From CANLBN01 sp050633825 (lineage in GTDB: Bacteria; Pseudomonadota; Gammaproteobacteria; Pseudomonadales; Cellvibrionaceae), in NCBI GenBank assembly GCA_050633825.1, contig JBOEHG010000011.1, forward strand, positions 1 to 64,000: 64,000 bases of DNA, in the 5' to 3' direction. The position numbers were made by a program, and so were the translations under genes. This document shows positions 1-7,995 of this stretch, piece by piece. The notes beneath the pieces were generated by a model. It saw only the letters and a list, made by a program, of their open reading frames with translations, did no database searches and was not told the DNA's origin. Every line of letters starts with the position of its first letter. The stretch's first letter is position 1.

Positions 1-185
1 TATCTAAATGAATAAATAATGCCTGCTCACATAAATGAATTAATGAGTCACTTGTATTGATAATTTAATTACCATCTACACAAGTGCCCACACGCATTGC
101 TTGATTTTAGTTTTTAAAAAGCTTGATTAATGCTGGATTAATCAGTTTTTTGCTTCACAATTAAGGCCTTACCTCAACCGTGGGA
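1..185 (-). other. leader of an rRNA operon (16S precursor leader), truncated by the window edge
   Basis: Read on the minus strand, this stretch holds a boxA-like antitermination sequence (GCTTTTTAAAAA, 111-122) followed by AATCAAGCAATGCGTGTGGG and then CACTTGTG (about 80-106). This order closely resembles the 16S rRNA leader of Pseudomonas and E. coli, where boxA is followed by a GTGTGGGCACT-like block. The 16S gene itself would lie just left of position 1 and is not in the window. I see no protein gene here. Confidence 0.75.
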
Positions 186-190
186 GGCGC

Positions 191-218
191 ATTATACGCC
201 GCTTTTAACTAATGTAAA
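191..218 (-). promoter_or_regulatory. rRNA operon promoter, proximal
   Basis: The minus strand reads TTTACA (213-218), a 16-base spacer, then a perfect TATAAT (191-196) followed directly by GCGCC. A consensus -10 with a GC-rich discriminator is typical of growth-rate and stringently controlled stable-RNA promoters. It points left into the rRNA leader. Confidence 0.75.
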
Positions 219-304
219 CCCTTATTTTTCAATGATTTGAACTTTAGTTAAAATCGCTGATTTGCTGTGCTTTTTGCTTACATAGCTGCTCAAGCGAGGC
301 GCGC

Positions 305-332
305 ATTATACGGCTGTTTTGGTATAGCGCAA
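305..332 (-). promoter_or_regulatory. rRNA operon promoter, distal
   Basis: The minus strand reads TTGCGC (327-332), a 16-base spacer, TATAAT (305-310), then a GCGCGCC discriminator. It copies the architecture of the promoter 114 bases downstream, as in the tandem P1/P2 arrangement of rrn operons. Confidence 0.72.
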
Positions 333-415
333 GCCTTTATTTCATTAAATTTCAAATTATTTTAAAAATCCGAATTGGCCAATAAAGACTAGACGTAAAA
401 GCAGTCTTTTCAAGG

Positions 416-445
416 AAATAAAAGCGCTATTCAGCGCTTTTATTT
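416..445 (-). terminator. terminator of pssA
   Basis: A perfect 13-bp inverted repeat with loop ATTC (arms 416-428 and 433-445) has an AGCGCT core and A/T-rich flanks that give a T-rich tail on the minus strand. The pssA stop codon lies inside the hairpin. Confidence 0.75.
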
Positions 446-1269
446 TTCAGTTGCAGTACCCACGAAACAGGACCACTAAGAGTATAAATAAGCGCCAGCG
501 CAAAAAGAACGATGGGCGGGTCAATTGTTACCGCAATAAAAATTAAAACCGTTAATAACATCGCCACAAACGGTACACGACGATCCTTATCCAATCCCTT
601 GAAACTTAGGTAACGCAAGTTAGAAACCATCAATATCCCGACAAATGATACCAGCAGCGCAGCAATAACGGATATTTCTGTTGTCAGCTCCAAACTGCTA
701 CCCAACCAAACACCCGCTGCCACGAGAGTCGCCGCTGGAGGACTTGCCAAGCCTGTAAAATATCGGCTATCACTTACGCCTGCATGCGTATTAAATCGCG
801 CTAAACGGATAGCCGCGCAAGTAGCAAAGATAAACGCAGCCGCTAGCCCAAACTTGCCCAAAGGCTGCAAGCCCCAGCTATACACGACTATTGCGGGCGC
901 AAGCCCAAACGAGACCATATCGGACAAGCTATCATATTCAACACCAAAGGCACTTTCGGTATGAGTCATCCGAGCAACACGTCCATCGAAGCCATCTAAA
1001 ATCTGAGCCGCGAATATAGCCCAAGCTGCATGATCAAAATGTCCACCCATTGCAGCAAGAATCGCGTAAAACCCACCAAAGAGCGCACCCGTTGTAAAGA
1101 GGTTCGGCAAAAGATAGACGCCCTTGTGGCGTACTTTTTCACCGTTTTCGGATACTTCTTCTATATGCTCATCAACAGGAATAAAACCATCGCTTGGGCT
1201 TTGCTCCTTAGATTTAGCAGGCTCCGGTATATCAATAGCATCGGGGACCGACTTAATATGCTTCGTCAT
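427..1269 (-). CDS. pssA: CDP-diacylglycerol--serine O-phosphatidyltransferase
   Basis: It makes phosphatidylserine from CDP-diacylglycerol and L-serine, the first committed step to phosphatidylethanolamine, in the inner membrane. The CDP-alcohol phosphatidyltransferase signature is complete at residues 92-117 (D92, D95, G96, A99, R100, G109, D113, D117). Several hydrophobic helices follow to the C-terminus, and a polar tail of about 50 residues precedes the first helix. At 280 aa it fits the membrane-type family found in pseudomonads. It lies downstream of ilvC in the same direction, but a strong terminator separates them, so it is probably transcribed alone. The product assignment is firm. 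Confidence 0.95.
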   Translation of the reverse strand: MTKHIKSVPDAIDIPEPAKSKEQSPSDGFIPVDEHIEEVSENGEKVRHKGVYLLPNLFTTGALFGGFYAILAAMGGHFDHAAWAIFAAQILDGFDGRVARMTHTESAFGVEYDSLSDMVSFGLAPAIVVYSWGLQPLGKFGLAAAFIFATCAAIRLARFNTHAGVSDSRYFTGLASPPAATLVAAGVWLGSSLELTTEISVIAALLVSFVGILMVSNLRYLSFKGLDKDRRVPFVAMLLTVLIFIAVTIDPPIVLFALALIYTLSGPVSWVLQLKNKSAE

Positions 1270-1434
1270 TACAACCTCAAAAAATATAGTGGTTAGACAA
1301 TAATACGCTTAATCATATTAATAAACAAAACACCGCTCAAACTACATGGACGTCGTGAATGTCATTTTTGCAGGAGTATAAAATGATCCAGAATCCATGC
1401 GCTCGCGGCATACCCCACATCCTGCACATAAAAA

Positions 1435-1464
1435 CGCGGCTCCTGCCTTAAGGCAAGAGCCGCG
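1435..1464 (-). terminator. terminator of ilvC
   Basis: The hairpin is GC-rich: CGCGGCTC pairs with GAGCCGCG, and TGCCTT pairs with AAGGCA, with one internal mismatch. On the minus strand it is followed by five T residues, the form of an intrinsic terminator, just downstream of the ilvC stop. Confidence 0.85.
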
Positions 1465-1495
1465 CTCGAATATCACTAAAGCAAAGGCTTACTGA

Positions 1496-2512
1496 TTAGT
1501 TTTTGCTTTTATCAATGATTTTTTCAGATGTAATCCAAGGCATCATTGCACGCAGTTCTGCACCTACTTTCTCAATACCGTGAGCAGCATTATTACGACG
1601 ATATGCCGTCATTGATGGGTAGTTAGTTGCGCCTTCAGCAATAAACATTTTCGCATATTCACCATTCTGAATACGCTTAAGTGCATTCTTCATGGCAGCT
1701 CTTGATTCATCATTAATAACTTCAGGACCAGTAACATATTCACCATACTCTGCATTATTAGAAATTGAGTAGTTCATGTCCGCAATACCACCTTGGTACA
1801 TAAGATCAACAATCAACTTTAATTCGTGCAAGCATTCGAAATATGCCATTTCTGGTGCGTAACCGCCCTCAACCAAGGTGTCAAAGCCTGCTTTCACCAA
1901 TTCAACAGCACCACCACACAATACAGCTTGCTCACCGAAGAGATCTGTTTCAGTTTCATCTTTAAATGTGGTTTCGATAATGCCAGTACGACCGCCACCA
2001 ACACCTGAAGCATAAGATAACGCCAATTCTTTCGCAGTACCTGAAGCATCTTGGAATACGGCGATTAAATCAGGAATACCACCACCGTTAACAAACTCAC
2101 TACGTACTGTGTGGCCCGGGGCTTTAGGTGCGATCATGATAACGTCTAGATCAGCACGGGGAACGACTTGATTATAGTGAATAGCGAATCCGTGAGCGAA
2201 AGCTAAGGTCGCACCTTGCTTAATATTTGGCTCAATAACTTCATTATACAACTGACCTTGGAACTCATCAGGCGTCAAGATCATAACAATATCAGCAGAG
2301 GCTACAGCAGCAGGTACATCAGCAACCTTTAAGCCATGCGCTTCTGCTTTAGTAACAGATGATGAGCTTGGGCGCAGACCTACAGTGACATCTACACCAG
2401 AGTCTTTTAGATTACATGCATGGGCATGCCCTTGAGAACCGTAACCGATGATGGATACTTTTTTGCCTTTGATGATTGATAGATCACAATCTTTATCGTA
2501 ATAAACTTTCAT
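1496..2512 (-). CDS. ilvC: ketol-acid reductoisomerase (NADP+)
   Basis: This enzyme converts acetolactate or acetohydroxybutyrate to the dihydroxy acids of valine, leucine and isoleucine synthesis, using NADPH and Mg2+. The N-terminal Rossmann motif GYGSQGHA is at residues 23-30, and the metal-binding DETETDLFGEQ segment is in the knotted C-terminal domain. The length of 338 aa marks the short class I form. The start follows a clear promoter, and the gene diverges from ilvY, its usual activator. It supplies the step after IlvIH, encoded 2.4 kb away in the same direction. Confidence 0.97.
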   Translation of the reverse strand: MKVYYDKDCDLSIIKGKKVSIIGYGSQGHAHACNLKDSGVDVTVGLRPSSSSVTKAEAHGLKVADVPAAVASADIVMILTPDEFQGQLYNEVIEPNIKQGATLAFAHGFAIHYNQVVPRADLDVIMIAPKAPGHTVRSEFVNGGGIPDLIAVFQDASGTAKELALSYASGVGGGRTGIIETTFKDETETDLFGEQAVLCGGAVELVKAGFDTLVEGGYAPEMAYFECLHELKLIVDLMYQGGIADMNYSISNNAEYGEYVTGPEVINDESRAAMKNALKRIQNGEYAKMFIAEGATNYPSMTAYRRNNAAHGIEKVGAELRAMMPWITSEKIIDKSKN

Positions 2513-2597
2513 TTCAAATTACCTGTAAGTATGTATTTTTGTTGTACGAGAAAGGCAAGAAGACCACAGACTTCTTACCCATAAATTCAGGAGGGGG

Positions 2598-2626
2598 ATT
2601 ATAAGGAATGCCTTCTGTTGCGTAAA
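2598..2626 (-). promoter_or_regulatory. ilvC promoter
   Basis: The minus strand shows TTTACG (2621-2626), a 17-base spacer and a perfect TATAAT (2598-2603), about 85 bases before the ilvC start. The -35 box overlaps the left arm of the palindrome assigned to IlvY, as expected for a LysR-activated promoter. Confidence 0.65.
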
Positions 2627-2664
2627 ATGATATATTTAGAAAATACTATTTCATTATATGCAAC
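2617..2664. promoter_or_regulatory. candidate IlvY operator between ilvC and ilvY
   Basis: Two arms, GTTGCGTAAAATGA (2617-2630) and TCATTATATGCAAC (2651-2664), form an imperfect inverted repeat with 12 of 14 matches across a 20-base spacer. It sits between the divergent ilvC and ilvY genes. LysR regulators usually bind such paired sites and respond to an inducer; for IlvY the inducers are acetolactate and acetohydroxybutyrate. The assignment is inferred from position and symmetry. Confidence 0.55.
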
Positions 2665-2681
2665 ACTAAACAAAGACTATT

Positions 2682-3536
2682 ATGGATACACGATCATTAC
2701 AGCTCTTTCTTCACCTCAGTGAAACCTTACATTTTGGCAAAACAAGTCAAGCCATGCATCTTAGCCCATCGGCATTAACACGTACGATTCAGCAACTTGA
2801 GGAAAACTTAGATACACCTTTATTTGTTCGCGACAATCGCTCTGTATCACTCACACGGTCAGGAAAGTTATTCCAAGAATATGCAAGGGAATCACTGCAC
2901 CAATGGCAGCTATTTCAAAACTCATTAATGGAAGAGACACAAGAATTACAAGGAGACATAAGTATTTATTGCTCTGTCACTGCAAGCTATAGTTTTTTAT
3001 ATAATATTTTAAGCGACTTCCGGTCCGCACATGACAAAATTGGTATTCGCTTACATACTGGTGACCCAGAGCACGCAATCACTCGCATCCAACAAAATGA
3101 AGAAGATGTATCCATTGCCAGCCGCCCTTATAAATTACCAACCACGCTAGCCTTTAAACGTATTGCCGCATCGGCACTGGTCATGATTGCCCCTATTGGA
3201 CAAAAAAACATAAAAGAGTGGGACAAAACACCCATGATTCTTTCAGAAGAAGGCATTATTCGAAAAAGAATGGATAAATGGTTTCAACAAAACACTATCA
3301 AACCCAACGTCTATGCGCAGGTGGCCGGTAATGAAGCCATCGTCAGTATGGTAAGCCTAGGTTTTGGTATCGGTGTTGTACCTGAAATTGTTCTGAATAA
3401 TAGTCCGCTAAAAAGAAAGGTGACTATCGTAGACAATCAACCTGAATTAGACCCGATTGAAGTAGGGCTGTGCACACAAAAGAAACGCCTACAAAGCCCC
3501 ATTATAAGCGCACTGTGGGACTCTTTATCAACATAG
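2682..3536 (+). CDS. ilvY: LysR-family transcriptional regulator of ilvC
   Basis: IlvY activates ilvC in response to the substrates of ketol-acid reductoisomerase. The N-terminal winged helix-turn-helix spans about residues 1-60 (MDTRSLQLFLHLSETLHFGK through LEENLDTPLFVRD), and a LysR substrate-binding domain fills the rest. The length of 284 aa is normal. Divergent placement from ilvC over a 169-base region with a palindrome is the classical ilvY-ilvC arrangement and decides the name. It probably also represses its own promoter. Confidence 0.88.
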   Translation: MDTRSLQLFLHLSETLHFGKTSQAMHLSPSALTRTIQQLEENLDTPLFVRDNRSVSLTRSGKLFQEYARESLHQWQLFQNSLMEETQELQGDISIYCSVTASYSFLYNILSDFRSAHDKIGIRLHTGDPEHAITRIQQNEEDVSIASRPYKLPTTLAFKRIAASALVMIAPIGQKNIKEWDKTPMILSEEGIIRKRMDKWFQQNTIKPNVYAQVAGNEAIVSMVSLGFGIGVVPEIVLNNSPLKRKVTIVDNQPELDPIEVGLCTQKKRLQSPIISALWDSLST

Positions 3537-3645
3537 ACAAGTATATAATGAGATAGATTTCGCCAAGGTTCATGCCGCTCGAAAAGTTATCACAACTTAA
3601 GTAAACTGCATACTTTAGTTTTATATAGGGAATAAGGACAATAAT

Positions 3646-4914
3646 ATGCATATTATTATTTTGGTGGCATTGATATTACTTGTGTTTTTCTTCGCATTAC
3701 AACACAAAAGAAAATCAACACAGCAAGCAGTAGACCCAAGTAAGCAATCAAGCTTTCCTCAAAAAATTGCTTTTATTTCGAAAGGAAAACTCTTTTATCA
3801 AAACCACGAAAAAACTCATGAGCTGCAAAGCCCATACATTCAAGGCGTTATTGATAAAATAGAGCGCAGCAAAGAAATAAATGCATGGAAACAAAACACA
3901 TCTCTTGACACCTCCTTCACAGGCAAAGAGAAAGAACCCTTTGATGATCGGGCCAATATAAAATTTGTATCCGCTGAGTTTATCACTCCCAATAAACTCC
4001 TTTACTTTTTAGCAGATGATCGTATGGGAGGATTATTTGAGTTTGACTTTACGGAACAACAAGAAAAGCGTTTATTACACAAACAAAACTTATTTTATCA
4101 AAGCTTATCGTATAACAATAATTCCAATAAATTATTATTCTCTCAACAGTATCAAAATGGCATAGCCAACATTGGTATATCCGCAACAGATGGAAGCAAT
4201 ATCAAAGAACTGACCGGTGGAGACACTTTAGACTCTGCGCCATGCTGGGTGCAAGACACTCAAGATCAAATTTTATTTCAATCCTCTGGCTTAGCCAGAG
4301 GAGAACATGGAAACATTATTGCTTACGGGCCCTCAAGCATCATGATGCTTGATCTATCTACTCAAGAGATTAGCCCTGTATTAGAGCATAGTAATTTTGA
4401 TTTTATATCACCAAAAGTAGCACAACACGGGGATTTATATTTTATTCGTCGGCCCTATACTATTCCAAACTATTCTTATGGAAACGCGTTCATTGATCTT
4501 ATTGCACTGCCTTTCAGATTATTACGCACCTTGTTTCACTACTTAAATTTTATGTCTTTGGTTTACAGTGAAAAACCTCTCACTAGCGCTTCCGGACCTA
4601 AAGTGACAGCAGATCTTAAAAATATTTTATTAAAAGGCAAACAAATTGATGCTGAAAAAGCACTACGCACAGAGAAGCGAATCCAAGGAGTCCCATCATT
4701 GGTACCGAAGAGCTGGCAATTGATACGTAAAACACGCAGCGGTAAAGAGATGATTATCGCTGAAAATGTAGCTTCTTTTTATTTAACAGATGAAGACATC
4801 ATTATCTATTCTAATGGCATTGGCATTTTTGAAGCTAACGAAGAATGTCATAATGTGTTGGCCCGCGATAAACTTATCAATGAAATTTGCGTAGAAACAA
4901 AAAAGCCACTTTAA
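3646..4914 (+). CDS. membrane-anchored protein with TolB/WD40-like propeller segments, function unknown
   Basis: I do not recognise a named family. The protein starts with a strongly hydrophobic segment (residues 2-18) followed by a basic stretch, which suggests an inner-membrane anchor with the rest in the periplasm. Segments such as KIAFISKGKLFY, LLFSQQYQNGIANIGI and DTLDSAPCWVQDTQDQILFQSS look like TolB/WD40-type propeller blades, where short strands report values per blade. A long hydrophobic patch near residues 275-310 may be a membrane-interacting loop. A start with AAGGAC upstream and a shared terminator at the end support a real gene. It sits convergently with ilvH, and nothing links it to branched-chain amino acid synthesis. 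Confidence 0.75.
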   Translation: MHIIILVALILLVFFFALQHKRKSTQQAVDPSKQSSFPQKIAFISKGKLFYQNHEKTHELQSPYIQGVIDKIERSKEINAWKQNTSLDTSFTGKEKEPFDDRANIKFVSAEFITPNKLLYFLADDRMGGLFEFDFTEQQEKRLLHKQNLFYQSLSYNNNSNKLLFSQQYQNGIANIGISATDGSNIKELTGGDTLDSAPCWVQDTQDQILFQSSGLARGEHGNIIAYGPSSIMMLDLSTQEISPVLEHSNFDFISPKVAQHGDLYFIRRPYTIPNYSYGNAFIDLIALPFRLLRTLFHYLNFMSLVYSEKPLTSASGPKVTADLKNILLKGKQIDAEKALRTEKRIQGVPSLVPKSWQLIRKTRSGKEMIIAENVASFYLTDEDIIIYSNGIGIFEANEECHNVLARDKLINEICVETKKPL

Positions 4915-4926
4915 AAGTGGCTTTTT
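4899..4926. terminator. bidirectional terminator between the propeller-like gene and ilvH
   Basis: The palindrome GCCACTTTAAAAGTGGC (4905-4921) is flanked by six A and five T residues, so it can terminate transcription both ways. The plus-strand stop codon lies inside it, and the ilvH stop is 17 bases beyond. Confidence 0.8.
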
Positions 4927-4942
4927 GACACTTAAAAAACCA

Positions 4943-5437
4943 TCAAAGTTTGAGTATTTTCTCACCTCGGCTAATACCTGAAACACCGGTACGGACCACC
5001 TCAAGAATCACTGACTCGCCAACTGACTCAATAAAGGCTGTTAGCTTTTCAGCATCACCCGACAGCTGAATAGTGTAAGTGCTTTGAGTGACATCAATAA
5101 TTTGACCTCGAAAGATATCAACACACCGTTTAATTTCTTCACGCATACTGCCGGTGGCACGTAGTTTTATCATCATCAATTCTCGCTCAATATGAGAACC
5201 TTCTGATAAATCCACCAACTTAACCACATCAATTAATTTATTGAGGTTTTTAGTGATTTGCTCAATCGCAATGTCATCTCCCACTGTCGTCAACGTAAGT
5301 CGAGATAGTGAAGGGTCTTCAGTTGGCGCAACATTAAGTGTTTCAATATTGTAACCACGCTGGGAAAACAAACCGACAACACGTGATAATGCACCCGACT
5401 CATTTTCCATTAATACTGAAATTATTCGTCTATTCAT
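4943..5437 (-). CDS. ilvH: acetolactate synthase small (regulatory) subunit
   Basis: IlvH binds the catalytic subunit, raises its activity and confers valine feedback inhibition. The N-terminal ACT domain is plain (RRIISVLMENESGALSRVVG, then GYNIETLNVAPTEDPSLSRL), and the C-terminal ACT-like domain follows. The length of 164 aa matches E. coli IlvH. The start codon overlaps the last four bases of ilvI (ATGA), indicating translational coupling and equimolar synthesis. Confidence 0.95.
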   Translation of the reverse strand: MNRRIISVLMENESGALSRVVGLFSQRGYNIETLNVAPTEDPSLSRLTLTTVGDDIAIEQITKNLNKLIDVVKLVDLSEGSHIERELMMIKLRATGSMREEIKRCVDIFRGQIIDVTQSTYTIQLSGDAEKLTAFIESVGESVILEVVRTGVSGISRGEKILKL

Positions 5438-7170
5438 GCTGTACGCTCCGTTTTACTTAAGAACATATCCCCTACTGACTGCAATGGAATTTGCATAGGA
5501 TAAACGTGCTCACTAGGATCAACATAAATATCCATAAAGACGACTCGGTCCTTCATAGCAAAACATTCTTCAAGCTTACTTTCTAACTCTTCACGCTTCG
5601 TTACTTTCATTCCAACATGACCATAAGCCTCGGCCAATTTAACAAAGTCCGGTAACGAATCTTCATAAAGAATTTCTGAATAGCGGCCTTCATAATTCAT
5701 ATCCTGCCACTGCTTCACCATACCTAAGGCTTGGTTATTGATATTAATAATTTTGATCGGCAAGTTATATTGCTTGAGAGTTGATAACTCCTGAATACAC
5801 ATCTGTACGCTACCTTCACCGGTAACACAAACAACACAGGCATCACGGTCGGCAAACTGTGCGCCCATGGCAGCTGGGATACCAAAACCCATGGTACCTA
5901 AACCGCCCGAAGTTACCCAACGACGCGGCTTATCAAACAGATAATACTGGGCGGCAAACATTTGATGCTGACCAACATCGGTGGCAACAATGGCATCACC
6001 CTGAGTGACCTTATAAACTGCCTGTACCACTTCTTGTGGCTTAAGCATTTCAGTGGAAGTATCAAAACGGTTTTGCGTATACAAACCGTGTTTATTTCGC
6101 CAATCGTTAATCGATTCCCACCAGCTTTCAAGCGCAGTGTTATCCACCTTATCTTTACCTTGATGAACAAGGGAAAGCATCTCTTCAAGAACCGTTTCCG
6201 CAGGGCCTACAATAGGAATATCTGCTGTAATTGTTTTAGAGATCGAAGCTGGGTCAACGTCGATATGTACGATCTTGGCATTGGGGCAAAACTTATCCAG
6301 AGCATTGGTCACACGATCATCAAAACGTGCACCCACGGCAAAAATCAAATCACTTTTGTGCATAGCGGTATTGGCTTCATAAGTGCCATGCATACCTAAC
6401 ATGCCAACAAATTGCTTATCCGTACTCGGGTAGGCACCTAAGCCCATTAAAGTACTGGTAACAGGGTAACCTAATGTTTGAGCCATCTCTGTCACCAACT
6501 CAGGTGAACGACCATGTATGGCACCACCACCGATATAAAACATCGGTTGCTTAGCGGATAAAATCGCATTAACTGCTTTTTTAATTTGCCCACTATGACC
6601 TTTTTGCACCGGGTTATATGAGCGCAAACTGATTGTTTCTGGGTAGCTATACTCGAACTTACGGCTTGGGTCGGTAAAGTCTTTAGGGATATCAATAACA
6701 ACAGGGCCTGGTCGACCTGATGCAGCGATGTAGTATGCTTTTTTAACAATTTTGGGAATGTCTGCCGGATCTTGCACCAAAAAACTGTGTTTTACGATCG
6801 GACGAGAAACACCAATCATATCGGTTTCTTGGAAAGCATCTTGTCCAATTTTGTCGCTGGGCACCTGACCAGAAAGAACAACCATCGGGATAGAATCCAT
6901 AAAGGCTGTTGCGATACCGGTAATAGCATTGGTTGCACCCGGACCAGACGTCACTAGTACAGAACCTACTTTTCCGGTAACACGAGCGTAAGCATCAGCC
7001 GCATGAGTTGCTGATTGCTCATGTCGGACAAGAATGTGCTTAACTTTATCTTGCCTGAAAATGGCATCGTAAATATGAAGCGCTGCCCCACCGGGGTAAC
7101 CAAATAAGGTATCAACACCTTCATCACTAAGTGCACGGATTAACATATCTCCGCCTGAGAGCATTTCCAC
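5434..7170 (-). CDS. ilvI: acetolactate synthase large (catalytic) subunit
   Basis: This thiamine-diphosphate enzyme joins pyruvate with pyruvate or 2-oxobutyrate, the first common step of branched-chain amino acid synthesis. It opens with MEMLSGGDMLIRALSDEGVD, like E. coli IlvI. The N-terminal FGYPGGA and RHEQSATHAADAYAR carry the catalytic glutamate, and the C-terminal ThDP motif runs from GEGSVQM to ININN. The length is 578 aa. It is co-transcribed with ilvH. A leader of about 300 nt with strong secondary structure precedes it, implying RNA-level control. Confidence 0.96.
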   Translation of the reverse strand: MEMLSGGDMLIRALSDEGVDTLFGYPGGAALHIYDAIFRQDKVKHILVRHEQSATHAADAYARVTGKVGSVLVTSGPGATNAITGIATAFMDSIPMVVLSGQVPSDKIGQDAFQETDMIGVSRPIVKHSFLVQDPADIPKIVKKAYYIAASGRPGPVVIDIPKDFTDPSRKFEYSYPETISLRSYNPVQKGHSGQIKKAVNAILSAKQPMFYIGGGAIHGRSPELVTEMAQTLGYPVTSTLMGLGAYPSTDKQFVGMLGMHGTYEANTAMHKSDLIFAVGARFDDRVTNALDKFCPNAKIVHIDVDPASISKTITADIPIVGPAETVLEEMLSLVHQGKDKVDNTALESWWESINDWRNKHGLYTQNRFDTSTEMLKPQEVVQAVYKVTQGDAIVATDVGQHQMFAAQYYLFDKPRRWVTSGGLGTMGFGIPAAMGAQFADRDACVVCVTGEGSVQMCIQELSTLKQYNLPIKIININNQALGMVKQWQDMNYEGRYSEILYEDSLPDFVKLAEAYGHVGMKVTKREELESKLEECFAMKDRVVFMDIYVDPSEHVYPMQIPLQSVGDMFLSKTERTA

Positions 7171-7318
7171 TTTTGTATCCTCGTTTTACTGTCATGAATA
7201 AATACAAAACCACAGCAGTGCTTCTTTCGTTAAACAGAAACATTAATCGAAAGAATCACAGATTTAGGTTTTGCAATTTAAAAGCGTCTACCACTCAAGC
7301 TTATTAGCTTAAATAGAG

Positions 7319-7475
7319 CACGCTGCGGAAAGGGCCATGAACTAACCGGTAAGTTAGCAGTTCAGGAGAAATCTCTCAGCCGACGGTAATCGACTGGAAA
7401 AAACTCATAAACCTCAGCTTGGAGTGTGGTTTACGCCTCACGCCGCGCGACCTGCTACTGTGAACAGATCTATAA
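7319..7475 (-). promoter_or_regulatory. structured 5' leader RNA of ilvIH, possibly of the ilvB-OMG type
   Basis: Read on the minus strand, the leader folds into a closed multi-branch structure. The closing helix pairs 7441-7449 with 7319-7327 (eight pairs, one G-A mismatch). Inside are helices 7428-7435/7406-7413 (eight pairs), 7391-7396/7377-7382 (six pairs), a GAGA/TCTC hairpin at 7366-7377, and a hairpin at 7339-7363. A further hairpin, 7465-7470/7449-7454, lies at the 5' end. No run of Leu, Val or Ile codons suggests classical leader-peptide attenuation. A cis-regulatory RNA class called ilvB-OMG has been described upstream of acetolactate synthase genes in OMG-group bacteria. Membership is plausible but I cannot test it. 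Confidence 0.55.
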
Positions 7476-7481
7476 ATAGCG

Positions 7482-7509
7482 AGTATAATGATTATTCCAA
7501 CAGGCGCAA
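7482..7509 (-). promoter_or_regulatory. ilvIH promoter
   Basis: The minus strand has TTGCGC (7504-7509), a 16-base spacer and TATACT (7482-7487). Initiation near 7475 would put the folded leader at the start of the transcript and give roughly 300 nt before the ilvI start codon. Confidence 0.55.
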
Positions 7510-7699
7510 GCTTATTAGAGAGAATTAAATAGCCAAGACTTATACTTCAGTAATAGCACGAGAGATAAGCTTTTCACACGATATGCAAATGTGACCCAGA
7601 ACACGCTTTAGAAAACCACCTCCCCAGTCATTCGCCAAAACATACCGCTAATCCATAAGTGATAGAAACAGCTTTTGGGAATCGATTTAATACCCTCAT

Positions 7700-7952
7700 C
7701 CGATCAATTAGCTTCAATCATCAATGAAGAACTAAGGTCACTAGGAAGTAATTAAAGGAATAAAAGGAATTTACCACCTAAGGATAGGTGATTGATAAAA
7801 TAGGGTTATTAGGGATAAAAATGTAAATCGACCACAATGGATATAAAAGGAATGCTCTTTTAAGGATGAATCAGGGACGGCCTCTGCTTTTATGGATGAA
7901 TGCAGAGGAAACCAAAAAACCGTACGCTCTGAGAAGACGTACGGTTTTTTAT
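7700..7952 (+). ncRNA. CsrB/RsmZ-like regulatory sRNA that would sequester CsrA/RsmA
   Basis: Eleven GGA motifs fall between 7744 and 7909 (starting at 7744, 7757, 7766, 7782, 7813, 7839, 7849, 7864, 7875, 7894 and 7907), most in AGGA, AGGGA or ATGGA context. Two are shown in hairpin loops as CsrA requires: CACCTA-AGGA-TAGGTG (7775-7790, a six-pair stem with AGGA tetraloop) and CCTCTGC/GCAGAGG (7881-7887 with 7902-7908) displaying ATGGA. A strong terminator ends it at about 7950. No long reading frame crosses it on the plus strand. Such RNAs titrate CsrA/RsmA and are usually driven by GacA. I could not find a convincing GacA box, and the 5' end is a guess (a TAATAC -10 candidate at 7688-7693). 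Confidence 0.8.
7914..7950 (+). terminator. terminator of the Rsm-like sRNA
   Basis: CCGTACG (7920-7926) pairs with CGTACGG (7938-7944), with six T residues after the hairpin and six A residues before it. It ends the GGA-rich RNA and could also stop minus-strand transcription. Confidence 0.9.
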
Positions 7953-7995
7953 TGCCCGACAAAAAATAACTCGCTTCAATTTCTTAACTTTCCAC

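Noticed and set aside
7376..7408. Leader peptide for ilvI attenuation (ATG, ten residues)
   Set aside because: It has no run of Leu, Val or Ile codons and no convincing ribosome site; it lies inside the folded RNA helices.
7319..7475. 6S RNA, TPP, glycine or cobalamin riboswitch
   Set aside because: Isolated words such as CTCTCAG or GGCTGAGA resemble these families, but the conserved cores do not fit in either direction.
7771..7962. 63-residue minus-strand protein
   Set aside because: It is antisense to the GGA-rich sRNA and crosses its terminator hairpin; composition is not protein-like.
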